From: Oscillospiraceae bacterium | GTDB taxonomy: Bacteria; Bacillota; Clostridia; Oscillospirales; Oscillospiraceae | Reading direction: 5' to 3' | Length of the DNA stretch: 64,000 bases | NCBI GenBank assembly: GCA_017461445.1 | Contig: JAFTXW010000014.1 | Span: forward strand, 45,233-109,232 | In this document: in pieces, positions 7,910 through 15,769 of the stretch | How positions within the stretch are numbered: the stretch's first letter is position 1 | Layout: the number at the start of each line of letters is the position of its first letter | Translations under genes and position numbers: made by a program | Notes under the pieces: model-generated | Database searches by the model: none | Told to the model about the DNA's origin: nothing | The model's input: the letters and a program-made list of their open reading frames with translations, nothing else

Positions 7910-9463
7910 TCAGCCGTTGCCGCCGAAGAACCTGTCGTACCAGCCGCCGTAGATATCCCCGGGAGTGGTCTCCTGGGTCTCCTCAGAGGCAGTGTTGTCG
8001 TGGGGCTTTTCGTCCAGGGTGATGTCCAGAGTCATCCTCTGGCCGCTGCGCACCACGGTAACGGTAGTGGTATCCCCTGCCTTAAAGTTCCGCAGGGCAC
8101 GGGTCAGGGTTGTGATGCCCTCCACTTCATGGCCGCCCAGATCGATGATGATATCCTTGGGCAGGATACCGGCCCGGTCAGCGGCCGCACCGGATTCCAC
8201 ACTCTGGACATAGGCACCCACAGGCAGCCCGAACATGGCGGCGGACGCGGCATCGGTATCGGAAACGATCACACCCAGGTAAGCACCGGTAACGTAGCCA
8301 TGCTCCATCAGGTCGGAGATAATGCCCTTGACATCGTCAATGGGGATAGCAAAGCCGATACCCTCAATGGACGCGCCGGAGCCGGTGGTTCCGGAATACT
8401 TGGCGGTGGTGATGCCCACCACCTCACCGTTCATATTGAACAGAGGGCCGCCGGAGTTGCCGGAGTTGATGGCGGCGTCAGTCTGGATCATGTTGATGAT
8501 AGTATTGTCGGTGGTCACGTCCCGGTCCTTGCCGCTGACGTAGCCCACGGTCTGGGTGGAGGTGAGCTCGCCCAAGGGATTGCCGATGGCAACCACCATG
8601 TCGCCAATAACCAGGTCATCGCTGGAACCCACAGCAGCAGCTGGCAGGTTATCCGCGTCGATCTTCAGCACGGCGATATCATTCGTGGAATCGGTACCGA
8701 CGATCTGTGCGTCGTATTCCAGCCCGTTGTGCATCACCACGGATACGGCAGTCGCGCCTTCCACCACATGGCAGTTGGTGACCACAAAGCCGTCCTCCGT
8801 CAGGATAAAGCCGGAACCGGTAGAGGTGCCCTGGGTCACGCCGTAGATGCTGGCGGCCTGGACGGTGCTGGAAACTGCCACCACGCTGTCCACATTTTTC
8901 GCATAAACCTGGCCGGGAGTCAGGCCGGTGGAAGACACGGGGCTGCCGGAGAGGGAATTGCCGCCAGCCTGACGGGCCAGGGCATCGAGCTGATCCTGCA
9001 GGCTTTCGATCTTCTGATTCAGCAGGGAAACGGTCTGTTCGTTCCGCTCTTCCCAGTAGCTGTTGACGGAGGAGGCGGTAATGAGACAGCCCCCCGCCAC
9101 AACAGCCAGGGCCAGCACCGCCGCACCTGTCCGCTTCCAGAAATTTCCCTTCTTTGCCTTTTTGGGCTTTTGGGGGGCCTCATACTGGGGCTGGTATTCC
9201 TGCTGGGGCGGGGTATAGCTGTACTGCTCCTGCCGGGGCTGGTTCATAACATAGGGGGAGTTGACGTAGGGGGATTCCTTCCGGCCCTCGCCTGCGCCCC
9301 GATAAGCGGCAGCTTCGGGCTGGGGAACCTCGGTTTCGGGCGTATATTGGGGAGCCGGGGGCTCCTCAGGGACAGCAGCCGCTTCCTCAGGCATGGAAGT
9401 CTGGGGTTCGGGCCGGGAATTCTCAGTTTCGGAAACGAATTCATTATTATCAAAGGTATCCAT
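7910..9463 (-). CDS. HtrA/DegP-like membrane serine protease
   Basis: A 517-residue S1C protease for envelope protein quality control. The order is a cytoplasmic Pro/Gln/Glu-rich tail of about 100 residues, one membrane segment (112-132), a short coiled coil (137-165), the trypsin-like domain, then a PDZ domain (about 395-490). The catalytic triad is visible as His in TNCHVVEG (232), Asp in STNDIAVLKI (262) and Ser in GNSGGPLF (337). The unusually long cytoplasmic tail suggests interaction inside the cell. Start ATG at 9463 follows GGGAGG. Confidence 0.95.
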   Translation of the reverse strand: MDTFDNNEFVSETENSRPEPQTSMPEEAAAVPEEPPAPQYTPETEVPQPEAAAYRGAGEGRKESPYVNSPYVMNQPRQEQYSYTPPQQEYQPQYEAPQKPKKAKKGNFWKRTGAAVLALAVVAGGCLITASSVNSYWEERNEQTVSLLNQKIESLQDQLDALARQAGGNSLSGSPVSSTGLTPGQVYAKNVDSVVAVSSTVQAASIYGVTQGTSTGSGFILTEDGFVVTNCHVVEGATAVSVVMHNGLEYDAQIVGTDSTNDIAVLKIDADNLPAAAVGSSDDLVIGDMVVAIGNPLGELTSTQTVGYVSGKDRDVTTDNTIINMIQTDAAINSGNSGGPLFNMNGEVVGITTAKYSGTTGSGASIEGIGFAIPIDDVKGIISDLMEHGYVTGAYLGVIVSDTDAASAAMFGLPVGAYVQSVESGAAADRAGILPKDIIIDLGGHEVEGITTLTRALRNFKAGDTTTVTVVRSGQRMTLDITLDEKPHDNTASEETQETTPGDIYGGWYDRFFGGNG

Positions 9464-9593
9464 AATTTGCCTCCCTTGTATTTCTCATTCGATCATACAC
9501 GCCCTTTGTGACAAAACTATGTACGGAAACGAAAGGAAATATAAATTTGCGGAAATTTCTTTTATCATACCTTTTTCTGTGGCTTTCGTCAAG

Positions 9594-9622
9594 AAAAAAT
9601 CGCGGCAGCGGAAGCTGCCGCG
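9594..9622 (-). terminator. Terminator of the DUF1540 gene
   Basis: A 9-bp stem CGCGGCAGC/GCTGCCGCG (9601-9609 with 9614-9622), loop GGAA, followed on the minus strand by six T. Confidence 0.9.
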
Positions 9623-9632
9623 CAGATGTCCG

Positions 9633-9797
9633 TTAGCGGGCCCGGAAGGACTTGCAGTCGGTGCACTGATCCACGGTGGGATTCATCTCATGGGTGCCCA
9701 CCAGGATGCGGTCCAGGGAGCAGTAATTCTCATTCTCGCAATGATGGGCGCACTGCTGGACAGTACACTCGATACACTTGTTGGCATGACAGTTCAT
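9633..9797 (-). CDS. DUF1540 domain-containing small cysteine-rich protein
   Basis: A 54-residue protein too short for usual ORF filters. It has eight cysteines, including CIECTVQQCAHHC, YCSLDRILVG and CTDCKSF, the spacing of DUF1540 proteins, which are small presumed metal-binding proteins common in Clostridia. Their role is unknown. The ATG at 9797 is preceded by AAAGGAGG, and a strong terminator follows 11 bases after the stop, so this is a complete single-gene unit. Confidence 0.88.
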   Translation of the reverse strand: MNCHANKCIECTVQQCAHHCENENYCSLDRILVGTHEMNPTVDQCTDCKSFRAR

Positions 9798-9937
9798 TTT
9801 GAAGTTCCTCCTTTGATTTTGGGTTCAGGAATAGTATGGGCGGTGTTTGAAAATCCATACAGGAAAAAGCTTCCAATATTGCTTTTTTGCCGAAGATATG
9901 ATATTGTTGTCTCGAAAAAATTTTACGAGGTGATCTT

Positions 9938-10588
9938 ATGGCATATATTGCACCCTCTGTTTTATCCGCTGATTTCGCGCATCTGGGCCGTGACCTGCAG
10001 GAAATGAAGGATGCCGGGGCCAAATGGGTCCATGTGGACGTGATGGACGGCCATTTCGTTCCCAATATCTCCCTGGGCGGCCCGGTGGTGAAGGCCATCC
10101 GCGCTTCCACCGACATCATTATGGACGTGCACCTGATGATTACGGAGCCCATCCGGTATGTGGAAGAATTCTGCAAGCTGGGAGCGGATTACCTGACCGT
10201 CCATGTGGAGGCGGATACTCAGGAAAATACCCTGGCGGCCATTGAAAAAATCCGTGCCCTGGGCGTGAAGCCCGCCATTTCCCTGAAGCCAAAAACTCCC
10301 CCGGAAGCGGCGAAGCCCTACCTTGACAAGGTGGACATGATCCTGGTCATGACCGTGGAGCCTGGCTTTGGCGGCCAGAGCTTCATGGCGGACATGATGC
10401 CCAAATTAAAGCAGCTGCGCGCCTGGCTGGATCAGGTGAACCCCGAATGCAAGCTGGAAGTGGACGGCGGCATCGACCGCAATACCGCCCCCATCGTCAA
10501 AGCCAACGGTGCGGAAGTGCTGGTGTCCGGGTCCTCCTATTTCAAGGACCCCGATAAGGCGGATTATGTAAGGGTTATCGAAGCCTAA
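9938..10588 (+). CDS. rpe: Ribulose-phosphate 3-epimerase
   Basis: A 216-residue TIM-barrel enzyme that interconverts ribulose-5-phosphate and xylulose-5-phosphate in the pentose phosphate pathway. The metal and catalytic motifs are present: SVLSADFAHL, WVHVDVMDGHFVPNIS, VHLMITEP, VMTVEPGFGGQSF and LEVDGGI, and NGAEVLVSGSSYF binds phosphate. Length is typical. Start ATG follows GAGGTG. No clear operon partner. Confidence 0.96.
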   Translation: MAYIAPSVLSADFAHLGRDLQEMKDAGAKWVHVDVMDGHFVPNISLGGPVVKAIRASTDIIMDVHLMITEPIRYVEEFCKLGADYLTVHVEADTQENTLAAIEKIRALGVKPAISLKPKTPPEAAKPYLDKVDMILVMTVEPGFGGQSFMADMMPKLKQLRAWLDQVNPECKLEVDGGIDRNTAPIVKANGAEVLVSGSSYFKDPDKADYVRVIEA

Positions 10589-10707
10589 GATAATTTCTCC
10601 AACACCCCCGCCATCCTTCAGCTCGTTTCACTCGCCCGGGATGACGGGATATTGGAAGTATGGCGGCAGAACGGATATATTTGTATCGAATTTCGGGTTG
10701 CTGGGAA

Positions 10708-10736
10708 TTGACAATCCGGGGGATTAAATGTATAAT
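10708..10736 (+). promoter_or_regulatory. Perfect sigma-A promoter of the Fe-S scaffold/GGGtGRT operon
   Basis: TTGACA (10708-10713), exact 17-bp spacer, TATAAT (10731-10736). A leader of about 95 bases follows before the start codon. Confidence 0.88.
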
Positions 10737-10837
10737 ATACAAGGAAAATCGCGGATTGCGGGCGTACCCGGGGTCGGGTTTTCCGTAAGGAAATCCAAAG
10801 GCGAAAAATACGTCTTTTGAAAGAAAGGAAAATTGCC

Positions 10838-11530
10838 ATGATTTATAGTGCAGAAGTACAGCATATGTGCTCCGTGGCCAAGGGTGCCTATCACGGCCCC
10901 GCTCCCATCCCCGAAGAGGGCAAGTGGGTCCAGGTCAAGGAAATTAAGGATGTCTCTGGTTTCACCCACGGCATCGGCTGGTGCGCTCCCCAGCAGGGCT
11001 GCTGCAAGCTGACCCTGAACGTCAAGGAAGGCATCATCGAAGAGGCTCTGGTGGAGACTCTGGGCTGCTCCGGCATGACCCACTCCGCCGCTATGGCTTC
11101 CGAGATCCTGATCGGCAAGACCCTCCTGGAGGCTCTGAACACCGACCTGGTCTGTGACGCCATCAACACCGCTATGCGTGAACTGTTCCTGCAGATCGTC
11201 TACGGCCGCAGCCAGTCCGCATTCTCCGAGGATGGCCTGGCCGTCGGTGCTTCCCTGGAAGACCTGGGCAAGGGCCTGCGCAGCCAGGTTGGTACCATGT
11301 TCGCTACCAAGGTCAAGGGCCCCCGTTACCTGGAGATGGCTGAGGGTTACGTTACCCGCATCGCTCTGGACGAGAGCGACCTGATCATCGGTTACGAGTT
11401 CATCAACCTGGGCAAGATGATGGACTTCATCAAGAAGGGCGACGATGCCAACACCGCACTGGAGAAGGCCAAGGGTTCCTATGGCCGCTTCGCCGGTGCT
11501 GCTAAGTACATCGACCCCCGTCACGAATAA
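10838..11530 (+). CDS. NifU/IscU-like iron-sulfur scaffold protein
   Basis: A 230-residue member of the NifU N-terminal fold. The three ligand cysteines of a scaffold can be placed: GWCAPQQGCC, TLGCSGMTHSAAMASE (compare FGCGSAIASSSMATE in the IscU at 55103) and LVCDAINTAMRELF. It is longer than classical IscU, with an extra C-terminal region. Only 15 bases separate it from the GGGtGRT gene, its usual partner in anaerobes. Codon choice favours GCT, GGT and AAG far more than the neighbours, which with the perfect promoter suggests very high expression. Start ATG at 10838 follows AAGGAA. The client of the scaffold is unknown. Confidence 0.85.
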   Translation: MIYSAEVQHMCSVAKGAYHGPAPIPEEGKWVQVKEIKDVSGFTHGIGWCAPQQGCCKLTLNVKEGIIEEALVETLGCSGMTHSAAMASEILIGKTLLEALNTDLVCDAINTAMRELFLQIVYGRSQSAFSEDGLAVGASLEDLGKGLRSQVGTMFATKVKGPRYLEMAEGYVTRIALDESDLIIGYEFINLGKMMDFIKKGDDANTALEKAKGSYGRFAGAAKYIDPRHE

Positions 11531-11545
11531 GAGGAGGACGCTGCA

Positions 11546-12544
11546 ATGGCTTTGTTTGAAGGTTACGAAAGAAAAATCGACAAGATCAATGGCGTCCTGG
11601 CTCAGTATGGCCTGAACTCCGTTGAAGAGTGCCGCGAGATCTGCACCGCCAAGGGCTTTGATCCCTACGAAATCGTCAAGGGCATCCAGCCCATCGCTTT
11701 CGAGGACGTTGCCTGGGCTTACTGCGTCGGTGCTGCCATCGCTCTGAAGAAGGGCGTCAAGAACGCCGCTGAGGCCGCTGAGGCCATCGGCATCGGCCTG
11801 CAGGCTTTCTGCATCCCCGGCTCCGTCGCTGAGGACCGCAAGGTCGGTCTGGGCCACGGCAACCTGGGTGCCATGCTGCTGCGGGACGAGACCAAGTGCT
11901 TCGCTTTCCTGGCTGGCCACGAGTCCTTCGCTGCCGCTGAGGGTGCCATCGGTATTGCCCGCTCCGCCAACAAGGCCCGTAAGGAGCCCCTGCGGGTCAT
12001 CCTGAACGGCCTGGGCAAGGACGCTGCTCAGATCATCTCCCGGATCAACGGCTTCACCTATGTGCAGACCCAGTTCGACTACTACACCGGCGAGCTGAAG
12101 ATCGTCAACAAGATTCCCTACTCCAACGGCGAGCGCGCTGCCGTCAACTGCTACGGCTGTGACGACGTCCGCGAGGGTGTTGCCATCATGCACCACGAGG
12201 GTGTTGACGTTTCCATCACCGGTAACTCCACCAACCCCACCCGCTTCCAGCATCCTGTCGCCGGCACCTACAAGAAGGAGTGCATCGAGCAGGGCAAGAA
12301 GTACTTCTCCGTCGCTTCCGGCGGCGGCACCGGCCGTACCCTGCACCCCGATAACATGGCTGCAGGCCCCGCTTCCTACGGCATGACCGACACCATGGGC
12401 CGTATGCACAGCGACGCCCAGTTCGCCGGCTCCTCCTCCGTCCCCGCCCACGTGGAAATGATGGGCTTCCTGGGCGCAGGCAACAACCCCATGGTCGGCA
12501 TGACCGTTTCCGTGGCTGTCGCTGTTGAGGAGTCTCTGAAGTAA
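11546..12544 (+). CDS. GGGtGRT family protein
   Basis: A 332-residue protein named after the motif seen here as SVASGGGTGRTLHPDN. Other marked segments are NCYGCDDVREG and a C-terminal GAGNNPMVGMTVSVAVAVEESL. The family is widespread in strict anaerobes and nearly always follows a NifU-like gene, so a role in Fe-S or redox protein handling is a reasonable inference, but no activity is established. No membrane segment or signal is seen. It shares the strongly biased codon use of the upstream gene and is closed by a strong terminator at 12575. Confidence 0.9.
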   Translation: MALFEGYERKIDKINGVLAQYGLNSVEECREICTAKGFDPYEIVKGIQPIAFEDVAWAYCVGAAIALKKGVKNAAEAAEAIGIGLQAFCIPGSVAEDRKVGLGHGNLGAMLLRDETKCFAFLAGHESFAAAEGAIGIARSANKARKEPLRVILNGLGKDAAQIISRINGFTYVQTQFDYYTGELKIVNKIPYSNGERAAVNCYGCDDVREGVAIMHHEGVDVSITGNSTNPTRFQHPVAGTYKKECIEQGKKYFSVASGGGTGRTLHPDNMAAGPASYGMTDTMGRMHSDAQFAGSSSVPAHVEMMGFLGAGNNPMVGMTVSVAVAVEESLK

Positions 12545-12574
12545 GGCATTCTTAAAAATTCATCTTTTATTTAC

Positions 12575-12605
12575 ACGCCGCCCAGTCATGGGCGGCGTTT
12601 TTTTG
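12575..12605 (+). terminator. Terminator of the GGGtGRT operon
   Basis: A perfect 10-bp stem ACGCCGCCCA/TGGGCGGCGT (12575-12584 with 12589-12598), loop GTCA, then a long T run. Confidence 0.92.
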
Positions 12606-12634
12606 TTGCAATAACGCGCTTTTTATGCTAAAAT
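12606..12634 (+). promoter_or_regulatory. Promoter of the XRE-to-lipoprotein operon
   Basis: TTGCAA (12606-12611), 17-bp spacer, TAAAAT (12629-12634). It abuts the preceding terminator. Confidence 0.65.
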
Positions 12635-12662
12635 AGTTTAAAATATGTGCTGGAGGAAAAAC

Positions 12663-13325
12663 ATGGACGACGAGAAGATCAAGCACCGAATCGGCTCCAA
12701 TATCGCCGCCTACCGCAAGCGCGCGGGGCTGACCCAGGCTGGGCTGGCCGAACAGCTGAATTACTCTGACAAGGCCATTTCCAAATGGGAGCGGGGCGAA
12801 TCCATCCCCGACGTGCTGACCATGATGCAGCTGGCAAGCCAGTTTGACATCACCGTAAACGAGCTGGTGGCCGATCCCAACGAGCTGCCCGCCGGGCCTT
12901 CCACCAAGCTGGAAAAGGCTATGACCCAGGTATCCGAAAAGGCCCTGAAACGGAAGGCAGACAAAAATATCATCCTGTGGCTGTCCTCCACGCTGGTGTG
13001 GTTCGTTGCCCTGCTGGTCTTTGTGATCATTTCTTCCTTTGACCTGCCCTACAGCTGGATGTCCTTTTTCCTGGCCGTACCTGTCAATGCCATCGTGCTG
13101 CTGAGCCTCCGCTCCGCCTGGCACGATTTCCGCTGGAACCGGGCACTGATCTCCATCATCATGTGGGGCTTCCTGATCTGCATCCATATGTCCCTGGTGG
13201 TGTTTCTGAATTTCAATATGTGGAAGCTGTTCCTGCTGGGCATCCCGGGAGAATTCGCCATTTTCCTGTGGTTCCGTCTTTTCCGCCCGGTGAAGGAGCC
13301 TGAGGAGGAACCGGTCAATGGATAA
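12663..13325 (+). CDS. Membrane-anchored XRE family regulator
   Basis: A 220-residue protein. Residues 5-65 are a Cro/C1 helix-turn-helix (IGSNIAAYRKRAGLTQAGLAEQLNYSDKAISKWERGES). After a charged linker come four membrane segments from about residue 100 to 210. Membrane-bound XRE regulators of this kind often sense an envelope state and control neighbouring genes; the signal here is unknown. Start ATG at 12663 is preceded by GGAGG. The last 8 bases overlap the next gene, so translation is coupled. It heads a seven-gene operon. Confidence 0.88.
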   Translation: MDDEKIKHRIGSNIAAYRKRAGLTQAGLAEQLNYSDKAISKWERGESIPDVLTMMQLASQFDITVNELVADPNELPAGPSTKLEKAMTQVSEKALKRKADKNIILWLSSTLVWFVALLVFVIISSFDLPYSWMSFFLAVPVNAIVLLSLRSAWHDFRWNRALISIIMWGFLICIHMSLVVFLNFNMWKLFLLGIPGEFAIFLWFRLFRPVKEPEEEPVNG

Positions 13326-13851
13326 GAAGGAACTGCGCCGGGCTATCCGGGAACAAAAGCGGGCCATGACTGAGGAGGAGATCGTACAGCGCAGCGCGAA
13401 GCTGGGCCAGCTGTTCGCCGCCTCTGAGGCATACAAAAACGCGAAAACCATTTACGGCTACCTCCCCTACAATCAGGAGGTGCGCACCGTTCCCATGCTG
13501 GAGCAGGCACTCCGGGATGGAAAGCATGTGGCAGTGCCCAAGGTTTACGGCGACGAAATGAAGTTCATTTCCCTTACCGACCTGACCCAGGTGGAAAAGG
13601 GCTACGCAGGCATCCCCGAGCCCATTGCCGACGGCCCTGTGGCCGACGACGAAACTGCCCTTGTACTGATGCCGGGTCTGGCATTCGATCCCCAGGGCCA
13701 CCGGATCGGCTACGGCGGCGGCTTTTACGACAAATTTCTGGCCGCGGAACCCAATCACCCCACTCTGGCTCTGTGCTACGAATTTCAGATGCTGCCCCAT
13801 TTGGAAACGGAGGAATTTGACATCCCTGTGGACGCTGTTCTTTGGGCATAA
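13318..13851 (+). CDS. 5-formyltetrahydrofolate cyclo-ligase
   Basis: A 177-residue enzyme that uses ATP to convert 5-formyl-THF to 5,10-methenyl-THF in folate one-carbon metabolism. Family motifs include the N-terminal LRRAIREQKRAM basic helix, the substrate region YLPYNQEVRT, VPKVYGDEM and the P-loop-like FDPQGHRIGYGGGFYDKFL. The start overlaps the XRE gene by 8 bases. Its presence in this operon is probably not tied to the regulator's function. Confidence 0.94.
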   Translation: MDKKELRRAIREQKRAMTEEEIVQRSAKLGQLFAASEAYKNAKTIYGYLPYNQEVRTVPMLEQALRDGKHVAVPKVYGDEMKFISLTDLTQVEKGYAGIPEPIADGPVADDETALVLMPGLAFDPQGHRIGYGGGFYDKFLAAEPNHPTLALCYEFQMLPHLETEEFDIPVDAVLWA

Positions 13852-13864
13852 AAAGGAGAATACT

Positions 13865-14440
13865 ATGGAAATTATTCCCATTCTGGTGGTAGCCGCGCTG
13901 GTGTTCGGCGTGTGCCGCCTGGTGGACAAAAGCTTCGCCAAGGCCTTCCGCAGCAAGGCCCAGCACCTTTCCGGTATGGCTGTGCGGGCCAACAAGCAAT
14001 ACGGTGTATTCGGCGTCATTCTGATCATTCTGGGCATTCTGGCTGTCTTTGTGGGCATTTCTGACAGCTGGCTGCTGATGGCCGGCGGTATCATCGTGCT
14101 GGTCATGGGTGTCTGCCTGGCTGTGTATTACCTGAGCTTCGGCATTTTCTACGATGGGGAAAGCTTTCTCTATTCCAGCTTCGGCAAGAAAAGCGTGACC
14201 TATTTTTACAAGGATATCACCGAGCAGAAGCTGTATCTGGTTCAGGGCGGCAGCGTCATTGTAGAGCTGCATATGGCTGACGGCACTGCCGTCAGCGTCC
14301 AGTCCGGGATGGACGGCGTATACCCCTTCCTGGATACCGCCTTCGCGGGCTGGTGCCTGCAGATGGGCCGGGATCCCCAGACCTGTGACTTCTACGACCC
14401 CGCCAACCACTGGTGGTTCCCCCACGAGGAGGAAGCCTGA
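13865..14440 (+). CDS. Uncharacterised membrane protein
   Basis: A 191-residue protein with three hydrophobic segments (about 2-20, 40-60 and 63-88) followed by a soluble, acidic domain of about 100 residues (YDGESFLYSSFGKKSVTYFYKDI). The soluble part looks like the PH-like folds seen in membrane proteins of Gram-positives, but that is only a resemblance. No function is recognised. Start ATG at 13865 follows AAAAGGAG, 13 bases after the cyclo-ligase stop; the stop codon overlaps the next start (TGATG). Confidence 0.75.
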   Translation: MEIIPILVVAALVFGVCRLVDKSFAKAFRSKAQHLSGMAVRANKQYGVFGVILIILGILAVFVGISDSWLLMAGGIIVLVMGVCLAVYYLSFGIFYDGESFLYSSFGKKSVTYFYKDITEQKLYLVQGGSVIVELHMADGTAVSVQSGMDGVYPFLDTAFAGWCLQMGRDPQTCDFYDPANHWWFPHEEEA

Positions 14441-15051
14441 TGCATATCCCCAACGGAACCACCGCGGAGCTGGATTTGGTGACCTTTCAGCAGGCTCTGG
14501 AAGCCGCCAACACCCCCTCCGGCGAGTACGACATCAACAAATGGCTCTATGCCCCCAATTTCTATTCCGAATACCGTTACATCCTGGGCACCCGGGGCAA
14601 AAATCCCCTGATCTGCATCGGCATCAACCCCTCCACAGCCAAGCCTGATGCCCTGGACAACACCCTGAAATCCGTGGAGCGGATTGCCCTGGGCAACGGC
14701 TTTGACAGCTTCATCATGTTCAACGTCTACGCCCAGCGCGCAACGAATCCCGACGCGATGGAAAAGGAATGCAATCCCCTGCTCCACAAGGAGAATCTGG
14801 AAGCCTTCCGGTATGTGCTGTCTATTTCCGAAAAGCCCGCCGTCTGGGCCGCCTGGGGTGCCATCATTGAAAAGCGGAAGTACCTTCCCGACTGTGTCCG
14901 GGATATGCTCCTGGCCGGTGAGGAATACGGGGCGCAGTGGTACTGCGCCGGGGCCATCACCAAAAAAGGCCACCCCCATCATCCGCTCTACCTGCGGAAG
15001 GATGAAAAGATCCAGCCCTTTGATGTGAAAACGTATCTGGAAAATTTGTGA
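14440..15051 (+). CDS. DUF1643 domain-containing protein
   Basis: A 203-residue soluble protein. The DUF1643 pattern is visible: RYILGTRGKNPLICIGINPSTAKPDALDNT, then GFDSFIMFNVYAQRATNPD, and WAAWGAIIEKRKYL. The fold is related to uracil-DNA-glycosylase-like proteins in some classifications, but the activity is unknown. The ATG at 14440 shares its A with the previous TGA and has GAGGAGG upstream. Confidence 0.85.
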   Translation: MHIPNGTTAELDLVTFQQALEAANTPSGEYDINKWLYAPNFYSEYRYILGTRGKNPLICIGINPSTAKPDALDNTLKSVERIALGNGFDSFIMFNVYAQRATNPDAMEKECNPLLHKENLEAFRYVLSISEKPAVWAAWGAIIEKRKYLPDCVRDMLLAGEEYGAQWYCAGAITKKGHPHHPLYLRKDEKIQPFDVKTYLENL

Positions 15052-15074
15052 CCATATTTGCGTAGGGAGAAACT

Positions 15075-15590
15075 ATGAAACTGCTTATCGCATCCGATAT
15101 TCATGGCAGTGCCTTTTGGTGCCGCCGTCTTTGTGAACTTATGGAGGCCGAACAGCCGGACAAGCTGATCCTGCTGGGTGACCTTCTTTACCACGGTCCC
15201 CGGAACGATCTGCCCCGGGAGTATGCCCCCAAGCAGGTAATTCCCATGCTGTCCCGGTATAAGGAACAGATCATTGCCGTCCGGGGCAACTGCGAGGCAG
15301 AGGTGGACCAAATGGTGCTCCCCTTCCCCTGCATGGCGGACTTTTCCCAGCTTTTCGTAGACGGAAAGACCTTCTATCTGACCCACGGCCACCACGGGAG
15401 CCCCGATAACCTGCCGCCCCTTCCGGAAGGCAGCATTTTTCTCTCCGGCCACACCCATGTGAAGCTGGACGAAATGAGAAACGGTATCCGCTGCCTGAAT
15501 CCCGGCAGTGTATCCATTCCCAAGGACGGCAGCCACAGCTGTCTGATTTACGAGAATGGAGATTTTTCTTTCCGAATTTTGGAGGATTGA
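15075..15590 (+). CDS. YfcE/MJ0936-type metallophosphodiesterase
   Basis: A 171-residue calcineurin-like phosphoesterase. Metal-ligand motifs are in order: ASDIHGS (residues 6-12), LLGDLLYHG, VRGNCEAE, LTHGHHGSP and SGHTHVKLDE. Such enzymes hydrolyse phosphodiesters with Mn2+; the physiological substrate is not known. It lies 23 bases after the DUF1643 gene in the same operon. Confidence 0.92.
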   Translation: MKLLIASDIHGSAFWCRRLCELMEAEQPDKLILLGDLLYHGPRNDLPREYAPKQVIPMLSRYKEQIIAVRGNCEAEVDQMVLPFPCMADFSQLFVDGKTFYLTHGHHGSPDNLPPLPEGSIFLSGHTHVKLDEMRNGIRCLNPGSVSIPKDGSHSCLIYENGDFSFRILED

Positions 15591-15592
15591 CC

Positions 15593-15769
15593 ATGGATCC
15601 GACACAATGCGACACCTGCTGGTATTATGATTATGATGAGGAGTATGACGAATACTACTGCATGATGGATCTGGACGAGGACGAGGTCTATCGCATCGCC
15701 ACGTCCCGCTCCCAGCACTGCCCCTTCTACCGGCAGGGCGATGATTACACCCTTGCAAGGAGGCAATGA
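15593..15769 (+). CDS. Small DUF6472-like cysteine-containing protein
   Basis: A 58-residue acidic protein with CDTCWYYDYDEEYDEYYCMMDLDEDEVYR and a final HCPFYRQ. The four cysteines and the CxxCxYYxYDEEY pattern resemble the DUF6472 family of Clostridia, probably a small metal-binding protein; function unknown. The ATG at 15593 follows GGAGG 7 bases upstream, only 2 bases after the phosphoesterase stop. Its stop overlaps the next start. Confidence 0.7.
   Translation: MDPTQCDTCWYYDYDEEYDEYYCMMDLDEDEVYRIATSRSQHCPFYRQGDDYTLARRQ

Noticed and set aside
6782-9511. A 909-codon open frame on the plus strand opposite htrA and the Spo0A-like gene
   Set aside because: It is the antisense of clear protease and regulator genes; it has low-complexity Gly/His/Gln composition and no family match. 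GC-rich third positions keep the opposite frame open.
10724-12451. A 575-codon minus-strand frame across the Fe-S scaffold and GGGtGRT genes
   Set aside because: Shadow of two well-supported plus-strand genes with strong promoter and terminator; composition is Gly/Val/Leu-rich and unlike a protein.
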